Shown here piece by piece: positions 55,601 to 64,000 of a stretch of 64,000 bases of DNA. Source of the DNA: Hortaea werneckii. Its lineage: Eukaryota > Ascomycota > Dothideomycetes > Mycosphaerellales > Teratosphaeriaceae. Every line of letters begins with the position of its first letter. Position 1 is the stretch's first letter. The notes beneath the pieces are model-generated. The model was given only the letters and a program-made list of their open reading frames with translations. It was not told the DNA's origin and searched no databases. The DNA is taken from the NCBI GenBank assembly GCA_037044905.1, contig JBAOKB010000136.1, forward strand, positions 1 to 64,000, written 5' to 3'. The position numbers were made by a program, and so were the translations under genes.

Positions 55601-55683
55601 CCTTGCCTATCGAGTATCGCGAGCAAGATCTCTGAAAGTCCAAAATCCAACCCCCTCCCGCAATGTCTCCAGTCGTCAGTCTC

Positions 55684-57420
55684 TTATCGACGCTCGAAAA
55701 TGAGCAATGAAACGGCATAGAGAGGTAGACTAAACTCCACCTCTAGCTTTCCGTCCCTAGCAGCGACATGCTGCGGCCGCTCAAGCATCTGCAGCTTGCC
55801 CGCAGCTTGCAATTCCGCATATTGCTCCGCGGTCGGCTCCTGTGGGGAGCCCATCGCTAGCCATTTGGTGTATGAATTGCTGTGGTTGTCGTCGAAACGG
55901 TAATGCGTCAGCTTCACCTTCTCACAATCGCGCCACGAACGCCATCTGCGCCAATGGCGCCAGCCTCCCTTTGCTCCTCCAGTCAGTCCCGTCACATCTA
56001 GGGTAATGTCGGCATCTGGCTTCGGCAGATCATCGTCGTGGTAATTCCAGACCATCACCGCCAGTCTCTCAGTCGTCTCATTGAATGCGGCAAGGACTCC
56101 CACATCTGGCTCCGCTCCGACCCTGTCGTCCACGATTGTGTCGAGTGCTATCTCGCCTGAGCTATGACTCGCTACGCGCCGACCAGTCAGCATCCCAAAC
56201 ATGCGGAAGATATTCAGGATCGGCTTGTCAATGCCGTTCGTTGCTAGCATCCGGTACCCGTCGAAATAGGCATGGTTCTCGAACTCGAACGCCCAGGTTA
56301 CGGCTCCCTCGAGCACTACATCGTATTCCCTCGCCAGTTGGATGTTCCGTGCGAAGACTTCGGCCGTGTAAGAGGGGTATATGAGCCCGTTGCGGTAGTC
56401 ACAGGCGTCGGAGGCACACGCTGCGCAGCCGTCTGGATCGTTTTCCCCTATAATTATCGGTTTGCTCTTTAACTCAGAATAGCTGGATATGACGGAGAAG
56501 GCATCCCGACTATTCTGCAGAGAAGCCGATGCGTTCATCTGTAGATGACCAGGTGTCTCCGCAGTACTGTTGATATAGATCGGTGCTCTTTTGGCATGGA
56601 ACGAGATGAAGTCGAGCGGAGACCCATTATCCTTCCCAGTCACAGCATTCGTTCCATCGACCGTATGATTCAGGAACCTGCCCAACCACTCCCCATCCGG
56701 CCCTCCCGCCACTTCAGGTCCCCCGACCCTCGCGCCCGGCAACGCCCTCCGCACATTCTGCACTGCATAATCGTACAGCTTGAAAAACTTCTCCTCCATC
56801 CCATTCCAATACCCAATATTCGCCTCGTTCCACGGCTCCCAATACCAACTCTCCACCTCCCTCTCCCCGCGCAGCTCAACCTCATGGCGTGTCCACGCGT
56901 GCACCAGCTCGCCCCATTCCTCATACGACCTCGGCTCATGCGTCCACCCCGTGCAAAATCTCATTCAAGGACGCCTCCGGGTCGAAATGGAAAGTATACG
57001 GCTCCACCGGCTGCCGCGCCAGCGCTTTCGGCATAAATCCTATCTGCACGTACGGCTTCATGTCGCGGGCGAGGTAGGCGTCGAAGATCCTGTCGATGAT
57101 GGGCCAGTTGTACACCGCTTCCCCCGTGGTGGGGTCTGCGGTGTAGGCGTTCGTGCAGCCCCATTTCAGCCGGGGTTTCACGTCGTCGAGGGGTGAGCAG
57201 GTGGTTAGGAGGTTGTGCGTGCGGAAGTAGGTTTGATGGTTTGGGTTTAGGTTTCCCGGTTCGCTGAGCAGGAGCTCGCCGTTTGGGGTAGTAGGCGTAG
57301 TTTGGTTCGTCGGCGCCGAAGAAGCGGGCGATGGGGGGTAGGTCGTCGTATTGGGTGGTGGTGTTTACGGTGATGTGGACTTCTCTTCCTAACGCGAGCG
57401 AGGGGACCAGGAAGAACTGT
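55684..57420 (-). pseudogene. GH39 family glycosidase, frameshifted
   Basis: Reads as a GH39 beta-xylosidase-like enzyme in three pieces. Piece 1 (about 57405-57290) has GREVHITVN and ARFFGADEPNYAY. Piece 2 (about 57288-56958) has VKPRLKWGCTNAYT and MKPYVQIGFMP. Piece 3 (56958-55684) starts CTGWTHEPRSYEEW. Each break is repaired by removing one base: near 57285-57298, and in the AAAA run at 56955-56958. Piece 3 keeps the acid/base motif WEPWNEANIGYW and the nucleophile region IIIGENDPDGC. No in-frame ATG or signal peptide is visible upstream of piece 1. There is an acceptor-like CAG at about 57419, so a first exon may be lost or further upstream. It is probably a decayed gene. An assembly error is the alternative. 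Confidence 0.75.
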
Positions 57421-57600
57421 AAGTAGTGGGATCGTGGTTCTTTTCAATTCTTTTTTTGGGCCAAGCAGGAGACTTCAAGGACCATTGTTCTTCTTGTATC
57501 TTCTTCTTTCAGATTGACAAAGGAAACCTACATTTTGCTATTCGCATTGCTCGCCTTTTATTGCGGGAATCTAGCTGCTTGAAATGCATTTTTCCTACAT

Positions 57601-57925
57601 CTCCTCATCGTCAGACAGCTTTCATGCTAAATACTGTGTACCTTCAATGCGGGGTTATGCTGATCCCGGACTAACTCTATACGGCAGGCGCGGAGTCGAG
57701 AGCTGGAGACACGGCTAATATATCCGAATCCGATGCTCTTGTTGCAAGAATGTACCTGCCGAAGTTTGAATGCCACACTTCTGAATTCCCTCGTCGTTAC
57801 ATAGCTTTCATGCCAGACAACTTTCAATGTGGAGCTGTACCGATTCCAGACTAACTCTACATGGCAGGCGGGGAGTCGAGAGCTGTGGTTACGGTTGATA
57901 CATCCGCATCCGATATTAAACTGAT
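57601..57925. repeat. Diverged tandem duplication, 186-bp period
   Basis: Copy 1 (about 57610-57740) and copy 2 (about 57796-57925) share AGCTTTCATGC, a TCAATG(C/T)GG block, GACTAACTCTA, GGCAGGCG.GGAGTCGAGAGCT and the ending ATCCG.ATCCGAT. The start-to-start distance is 186 bp. They are clearly homologous but diverged. Non-coding. Confidence 0.75.
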
Positions 57926-58460
57926 GTATCGGTGTAGAGAGCGATACGTAGGCATAGAGAGCGATACTTTAACATAGAGAGAGGGAATGGGAGCGAGCGA
58001 TACGTGGGCAGAGAGTGCGATATCCAGGCATGGAGAGCGATACTTTGGGATTGAGAGAGGGGGAGAGCGAGCGTGATACATTGGCATTGAGAACGATATG
58101 TAAGCATAGACAGGGAGCGATACGTAGGCATAGAAAGCAATGAAATAGACATAGAGAGCGACATATAGGCATGAGAGAGCGAAAGACAGAGAGCGATGTG
58201 TAGCCAGAGAGGGCGATGTATAGGCATGGAGAGCGATACTGTAGCATAGAGAGAGGGAGAGAAAGCAAGCGATACGTGGGCAGAGAGGACGATATATAGG
58301 AGTAGAGAGCGAGAAATAGGCATAGAGAGAGAGCGATAGGCACGGGGGTCGATACAAAGGCTTATGGGAAGAGCGATAAGAAGGCATAGAGAGAGGAAAA
58401 TATGTAGGCATGGAGTGGGAGAGAGCGATACGTAGGCGTAGAGACTAGGGTTTGACAGCA
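57926..58460. repeat. Degenerate minisatellite, about 20-27 bp units
   Basis: About twenty degenerate units around the consensus AGAGAGCGATACGTAGGCAT. A higher-order repeat is visible: GCGATACTTTAACATAGAGA at 57961 and GCGATACTGTAGCATAGAGA at 58233 start segments that continue in parallel, so the larger period is about 272 bp. Loose copies of the unit recur through to 59310. Confidence 0.8.
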
Positions 58461-58564
58461 GATGCTTTGATTTATGCACCGATAAGGCATATATAAATAC
58501 ATGATCCCAAACGCTTAGCAAACCTTTCCCACTTGTGGTATTCCGTCTTCTCCCCCCCCTAAAA

Positions 58565-58717
58565 CCACGCTGATAAAGCAAGGACGCCGATTCCAATCCT
58601 TATTGTCATTCACTTGTTGAAGAGAAAGGCCATCCCATCCCCTCTCTAGCCACGCCCGTGATACTCGCTTCTCCCGCCCACAGAATGCTCTCCGCACAAC
58701 ATCTCCCTGCAGAACAT
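58565..58717 (-). repeat. Tail copy A of the Cys-rich gene
   Basis: About 150 bp homologous to 59792-59967, the 3' end and trailer of the Cys-rich gene. The minus strand reads CREMLCGEHSVGGRSEYHGRG then TAG. Frame and stop position agree with the gene, which reads CREMLCGEHAVEGRCGYHGRS then TAG. Confidence 0.75.
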
Positions 58718-58805
58718 AGAGACATGGTTTTGAGAGGGGGTTGCTTTGATCAGACGAAGGCGTAGAGTGACAGAGAACCATACGTAGGCATAGAGATCAG
58801 GATTT

Positions 58806-58967
58806 GAGACACTCCTGATTTGGGTATCTCCATCCTATGAAGCACGCCGAGAAAGCAAGAACGCCCATTCCCATCCCTGATCAGAGAGAAGCCCTGTCTA
58901 ATCACGGCCATGGTAGCCGCATCTCCCTTCCACCGCATGCTCTTGACACAACATCTCCCTGCAGAAC
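58806..58967 (-). repeat. Tail copy B of the Cys-rich gene
   Basis: About 160 bp, the closest copy. The minus strand reads CREMLCQEHAVEGRCGYHGR, then Asp and TAG, with all cysteines and histidines kept. Similarity continues into the gene's trailer (AAGCAAGAACGCCCAT). It ends upstream at TTCTGCAG, the same point as in copy A. Confidence 0.8.
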
Positions 58968-59131
58968 AAGTAAATTCGGGTTTCAGAGGTCATGCTGTGA
59001 CGGAACGTAGGCATAGAATGAGAGAGCAACACGTAGGCATAAAGTGGGGGAGAGCGATACGTAGGCACAGAGATCTGGTTTTCAGAGGAGATGCATTGAT
59101 TTGTGCCTTGAGGCATACACTACAGACATCA

Positions 59132-59213
59132 TTGAAAACACTAAGAAGTGCCATTCTAATTTCCTACCTAGCCACGGCTGTAATACACGCATCTCCCGTC
59201 CACAGCGTGCTTA
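59132..59213 (-). repeat. Tail copy C of the Cys-rich gene
   Basis: About 80 bp. The minus strand reads KHAVDGRCVYYSRG then TAG, in register with EHAVEGRCGYHGRS-TAG of the gene. It lacks the upstream CREMLC part. Confidence 0.65.
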
Positions 59214-59460
59214 CAGAGGCATAGAGAGGGAGAGAGGGAGAGAGGGGAAGAGGAAGAAAAGAGAGCACGCGTGACATCTAGGTGTAGAGAGCAATACGTC
59301 GGGCTAGAGATCTGCTTTCGGAAGGGGATGTTTTGATCTTTGCACTAAAGTATATAGGGAATAACACAGAAAACAATAGAAGAATGAGAGAATAAAATAA
59401 AATTAAAGAAATTAAGATTAGAGAAAATTTTTAAAAAATAGAAAGAAGATAGAAATTAAA

Positions 59461-59775
59461 GAGATTAAAGAAATTAAAGAAATTAAAGAAATTAAAGAAA
59501 TTAAAGAAATTAAAGAAATTAAAGAAATTAAAGAAATCAAAGAAATCAAAAAAATTAAAAAACTAGAAAATCAGAAAAATCAGGAAAATCAGAAAAATCA
59601 GAAAAATCAGAAAAATCAGAAAAATCAGAAAAATCAGAAAAATCAGAAAAATCAGAAAAATCAGAAAAATCAGAAAAATCAGAAAAATCAGAAAAATCAG
59701 AAAAATCAGAAAAATCAGAAAAATCAGAAAAATCAAACAATTGAAAAATTGAAAAATTGAAAAATTGAAAAATTA
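59461..59775. repeat. 9-bp minisatellite in consecutive variant blocks
   Basis: First block, about 59463-59546: about nine units of ATTAAAGAA. Second block, about 59560-59735: about nineteen units of ATCAGAAAA, almost perfect. A short GAAAAATT block ends it at about 59775. The unit length stays near 9 bp while the sequence changes stepwise. Read on the minus strand the second block gives a Phe-Ser-Asp repeat frame, which I do not take as a gene. Confidence 0.9.
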
Positions 59776-59898
59776 GGAAAATGAAATCACGTGAAACACT
59801 TTTGATTTGGCTATCTCCACTCGGAGCACACTTAATGAAGCAAGAACGCCCATCCTAATCCCATATCGTCATTCCCTCATTTCAGAGAAAAGGCCTCT

Positions 59899-62800
59899 CT
59901 AACTACGGCCATGATATCCGCATCTCCCCTCCACCGCGTGTTCTCCACACAACATCTCCCTACAGAAGACCTCCTCGCAGACCACCACGCACTGGGGACA
60001 GACGACCTTGCTGCACTCGGCACATGCCAAAAAGACGTCGAATGTCTCGATCCCATTGGGATGCTCGGCATTCAGCCTATTGACTGCCTTCACCGCCTGC
60101 TGCTGGATGTACTCAACGCTGGGGATGCGGGTGGGCAAGCCGCTGGCGTACACGTTCTCGGCGTAGGCGCAGCAGAACCTGGCGCAGTGTGAGCACCGGC
60201 TCACGTCTTCGCCCGGCACGTTGTTGTGCTTCATGTAATACATGAGCTTCTCCGTACCGAAGGCGAATTCGTGGTGAGGGTGCTTTGGCTGGCCGCTTGC
60301 GGCGTCGTGCAAGCGAAGCGGCGCGAGATCCAGGTCCGCGCGCAAAGCGTTCAAACTGTCAGGGTTCGAGGGGGAAGAACCCTGCGTCCGTGGGCTGTTG
60401 GGTTTGTTCTGTGACGAGGGGGTCGTCCACTCTTCAATCTCTTGGATTTCTGCATCGAAGTTGATGTTCATGCCGCCGTAGGATTCCGATTCGTTCTCTC
60501 CGCCTTCACTGGTCTCTGCAGGAAGCGATTCCTTCTCATCGCGGCTGTACACAGAGCTGGAAGCCTCCGCGCCGTCTTTGCCAGGGTACCAGTCTTCTTC
60601 GAATAGAGCATGGTGGGGATCGCCTCTGGGATCGTAGTCGGTGTTCTGAACCCACTCGGAGCCACTATCGTCCTTCTCAACGATCGCAGCCAAAGCTGGA
60701 ATGTTGACCTGGTCTCCAGAGCGATAGGACGTGATAGTGCGCTTTGAACTCTTGGGTGGGATTGCTGGGGCCACTGAGGCATCAGGAATCGATGCAGGGT
60801 CCTTTGCAGCCGATGAGAACCAGGCTTGGTCCTCCAGAGGAGAATGGTACTCCTCGTCAGGCGAGAACAGGCGATCTGTGTTGATAACGAGGCTACCGAC
60901 ACGAGGTGGGCGGCTCGACTGGATTGGTGCAGTCGACTTGGAGGTAGTTTCCGAAGTTCCGTCGAGGCTCTCTTGGTCAGTCGACGGGAGGGAGCCCTGA
61001 CGGAAGGCTGGATGGATCGGTGCGCCCGGTGCATTCAGCATTCTGGCCCTCTTTACTGCCTCTGCGGCGATCATGGCCTTGAAGTCCTCATTGCGGTCGA
61101 CTTTGAACGTGGTAGTAGCTTGGCTACCTTCGCCCTGACCTCCTTCAATGACCGGACGGTACGTGACCTTAAGAGGTGCCTGGTCCAGGGGAGAGAGTAA
61201 GCTCACTCTACGGTCGCGGGTCTTGTCGTGACCCAAGGCGGTCTCAAGCTCACGTGCTTCATCTGAGTGAATGCTTGACACGGACGACTGCGAGCCAGAC
61301 CTCTCACGCTCGATGGTCTTGCTGAGATCACCTTGAGTGCCTAGCACCTCTGGTGTGCTGTCTGGAGTAGGCTCAAGCGCGCGGCCCTTGCCTTTGTTGA
61401 TGGTACGTCCCGCTGCAGCACCATCTGCATGTCCGACATGTCCTCCGTAAGCATTAGCTATGCCGAGCCCAACAGGCTTCTTGACCTTTGGTCCGGGATC
61501 TGCTGTTGGCGGTGTGGTCGTTTCCGCCTCTGCAGTGGGGGAGCTCAGTGACTTCTCCAGTTTTTTCTGACGAGAAGTCTCTCTTGCATTGAATTCTTCG
61601 TACTCCCGCTCCCGAACCTCGGTTTGGGCCTTGTCTAACTCGTAGCCCTGGTCTCTGAGGAATATGACCTTATCGCGGAATCTGGCTTCATGCAATTCAA
61701 CCTGCTCTTGCGTTGGAACACCATTCTCGCAGATGAAGCGAAAGTCGCCCCTGGAAAACGCTTCATCTTCGGCATCCGCGATAGCAGCCATCTTCACAAG
61801 TTCTGCTGTCAGTTCCTTGCTGTAGAACTTAAGCTCATCGCTTGTCATCTTGAGAAAATTCTTCACTGGCGCCATTCTAAGCCCACTGCCACGCTTGATG
61901 AGCCTCTCTTCCATTTCGGCCTGAGCTTTGCGCTCATCAGCTGCGGGTTTCTCCAACGCGGCTATACGAGCTTCCTCTGCTTCTTGCGCGGCTTTCTGCG
62001 CACGCATTTCTATGTTCCTTCTCGCTTGCGCGACCATTCGAGGCCATTCAGGGTCCTCTGCCGGCGAGAGCGCCCGCGGTGGTGGCGACGGCGGGGCTTG
62101 GATGGCCTTGTAGAAGTGAGTGTGCGGCATGTGATCTGGATTCTCAATGCTGTACTCGAGCGACTTCTTTGAAGGCGGATTGATGACGCCAAGCGAAGAG
62201 GTGCTTTTGATGCTCGTCTCTGACTTCGTAGCGCGAAGTGCTTGGTTGCTGGATCGAGTTGGTGTGTAGGGGGTTTTAGGCGACGATGGAAAGTCTGCCT
62301 TGGAGGCGGCCGCGCCCGTGTACTTCGACGCGTTCGAAGAGCCACCCACACCAAGCAGAGCAGTATTGAAACTACCGTCGGGCTTCTGGTACTTCCAAGG
62401 AAGGACGTTGGCATCAGTAGGCGGCGCAGTTGACGACGTAGCCGAAGACGCCTCCACAAACGGGTCGTCGCGCTCACTGTTTGCCGCATCGACGTCCACG
62501 GCACCACGAAGGTGCGACGGCCTGTTAGGCATGCCGGTTTGCATCTTTGCCTTCTGCATCCTCTCCATGGGTGATGGATCCTTGCGGGCCTCCATTTTCA
62601 ACCTGGATGTTGAAAGGCTGTCGGAGGAGGATGATGTCAAAGGTGAAGGCTGCGAGAGGAAGGTCCGACCGGACTCGACTGAGGGTGACTTGGGCTTGAT
62701 CAAGCTGCCCACACCGGTGACGTGCTTCATCGACTCAGTCCAACGCGGCAATTTGCCTGACTTATTGGCATTTACGTCCGGCATACTCGATTGTTGGTCG

Positions 62801-64000
62801 ACGTGAGCAGCAACACTCGTTTCCGCCGCAGGCTGCTTATGCGGCTCTGTGGGCATTGATGTGTTTACTGGAGCATCACGGCGTTTATCCGGCCCACTCG
62901 AGTCTTTGCCAGCCGACATGGCTTTACGCTTCAGTCGGTCTAGCCAGCCGAGTTTCTCAAGGGCATGCTCGTAATTCAACTCGTTACGTTGCGATGGCGT
63001 TATGGCATCAGTGTCACGAAGGCGAGACTGATCACTCTGCTGATCGTTGCGCTACATTGGTTCCATGTCAACATTGTCACTAGGGAGAGACGTAACACGC
63101 AGGACCTGATCACGTGACAAACAAAACAGGGGCTGGGTCCCACCCATCGGGGCCTGGTCACGTGACAAGGGGAACTTGGGTCGGGTTCCCCCATCTGCGT
63201 GCCATTTCCGTCATGGTTGGACTCAGTTTGAACGCCCACCCGAAGTGTAGCGTGCCTACGATCTCGAGTTCCTCCGCTGCTCGCCGTCGCTGCTCGCTGC
63301 TCGCTGCTCTGATTTTTTGCTCCTGGTGCTCGCCGCTCGGAATTAAAGCAGAGAAGAAAGCTTGATTGGTACTCACCTGACCCATAAATTCGCGCCTTGC
63401 GCTGCTTGAAACGTCACCGGCATGATAGTCTGTGGTACTGGCGGAAGCATTGTTGATGTCGACGCTCCTCGCGCTGGTTGGCTTCTTGAGGGAGAAATTC
63501 GGCAGGCTCTTCTTGGTCATAAGACGACTTCTGTTGACTTCGTTGACTGGGGCTTGGGGAGCTTGAACATGGGGTTGGTGACCAAGGGACTCCGCTGCGG
63601 AAGGAACTACGTTTGTGTCAGTACGATGCATTGGTGGATGGCCACAACTTTGTAGGCATTTTTACCTTGCTGTATTTTCAGGTGCCTGGCCTTCGGTGCC
63701 GTGGGAGTTGCTACAGGGCGAGTTAGACCAATAGTCGCTAGGCAGTGTTGGGCCTGTAATTGGACGATGAGGCAAAACGAGGCGTAGCACTTCCGCCGAA
63801 TCCTCATCAAAGATTGTCGAGTAAGACATACCTTCGTTGGCGGACACTGACTCTCTCAACTTAGAGGGCGGCAAAGTAGTCCTTCTCTTGCGTTCGTAGG
63901 CGGAAGACATCTCTACTGCGCTCTTGGCCTTCCGCAAAGAATAGGCATTGTCGTTCGGCAAGCTGCTCGAAGGGGTTGACGGAACCGGAATGTTGGAAGG
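59899..64000 (-). CDS. Large uncharacterised protein with Cys-rich C-terminus (5'-partial)
   Basis: Exons joined here: 64000-63832 (runs off the window), 63710-63666, 63606-63377 and 63036-59899, giving 1193 visible residues in one frame. The acceptor at 63711 was chosen because only it keeps frame into the third exon. Most of the protein is Ser/Pro/charged and disordered. A predicted coiled coil lies in the region QARRNIEMRAQKAAQEAEEA. The last 110 residues form a cysteine/histidine-rich module: CSHCARFCC, then FLACAECSKVVCPQC and CREMLCGEHAVEGRC, which probably bind two or more zinc ions. I cannot name the family. Intron 3 is 340 nt, far longer than others here. Degenerate copies of the gene's 3' end lie downstream. 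Confidence 0.8.
63104..63199. promoter_or_regulatory. Duplicated CACGTG boxes inside intron 3
   Basis: Two CACGTG cores at 63111-63116 and 63159-63164, 48 bp apart, each in the context CCTG(A/G)TCACGTGACAA. The flanks also match, so this is a diverged 48-bp tandem repeat. GTCACGTGAC is a palindrome of the type bound by bHLH factors such as Cbf1-like proteins. It may mark an internal promoter. That is inference. Confidence 0.5.

Noticed and set aside
59555..59740. Phe-Ser-Asp repeat frame on the minus strand
   Set aside because: It is the automatic translation of the 9-bp minisatellite, with no start context and no sign of selection on codons.
55231..59900. Telomere or transposon
   Set aside because: No TTAGGG-type array, no terminal inverted or long terminal repeats and no transposase or reverse-transcriptase frame were seen in the repeat field.
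1..64000. tRNA and rRNA genes
   Set aside because: I looked for the tRNA B box (GGTTCGANTCC and its complement) by eye and found none outside coding sequence. No rRNA-like blocks were seen.

Overview
The window is nuclear DNA of a filamentous ascomycete. The genes carry short introns (mostly 50-110 nt) with GT..AG ends and CTGAC/CTAAC-like branch sites. The protein set also fits Pezizomycotina: Arp2/3 subunit ARPC4, POP1, SMC5, Ubp6, Rad21/Scc1, a Sgf11-type zinc-finger protein, a signal peptide peptidase, a Rab escort protein and secreted fungal hydrolases. A dothideomycete-like fungus is my best guess. The sequence alone does not fix the species.

Layout. 0.9-10 kb holds loosely packed accessory genes: a small secreted protein with two dibasic-flanked repeats (-), an alpha/beta hydrolase (-), a class I methyltransferase (+), a DUF1772-type membrane protein (+) and a four-exon histidine acid phosphatase (-). 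10.8-31.2 kb is a conserved core: an RRM protein (-), ARPC4 (-), POP1 (-) divergent from SMC5 (+), a second methyltransferase (+), signal peptide peptidase (-), a secreted lipase (-) and the Rab escort protein (-). 32.7-36.7 kb holds two tandem orphan-like genes that share an R / [ST]x[ST] / E-[YW]-I-T pattern. The second also carries two SUMO-interaction-like motifs around a nuclear localisation signal. 37-54.9 kb returns to conserved genes: a secreted six-hairpin glycosidase-like enzyme (-), an Mpv17/PMP22 protein (+), Ubp6 (+), Rad21 (+), a Mug72/Svl3-like protein with a dinucleotide-binding-type N-terminus and a proline-rich tail (+), and the Sgf11-type protein (+). Two long leaders or spacers lie here, at 45.6-49.0 and 51.8-53.7 kb.

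55.3-59.9 kb is the strangest part. A GH39 glycosidase is broken by two single-base frameshifts and has no visible start. It is followed by diverged copies of its own 3' end, each closing with the same Arg-Arg codons and a different stop codon. Next come a 186-bp tandem duplication, a degenerate 'GCGATACGTAGGCATAGAGA' minisatellite with a 272-bp higher-order period, three diverged copies of the 3' end of the neighbouring Cys-rich gene (frame and stop kept), and a 9-bp minisatellite. The Cys-rich gene (-) runs off the right edge. Its window exons are joined here into 1193 codons.

Functional grouping. SMC5, Rad21, Ubp6, the Sgf11-type protein and the SIM-bearing protein point to chromosome maintenance, chromatin and ubiquitin/SUMO biology. 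The secreted phosphatase, lipase, GH39 remnant and six-hairpin enzyme fit a saprotrophic or plant-associated life. Neighbouring genes are independently transcribed. I see no biosynthetic gene cluster, tRNA, rRNA, CRISPR or transposase.
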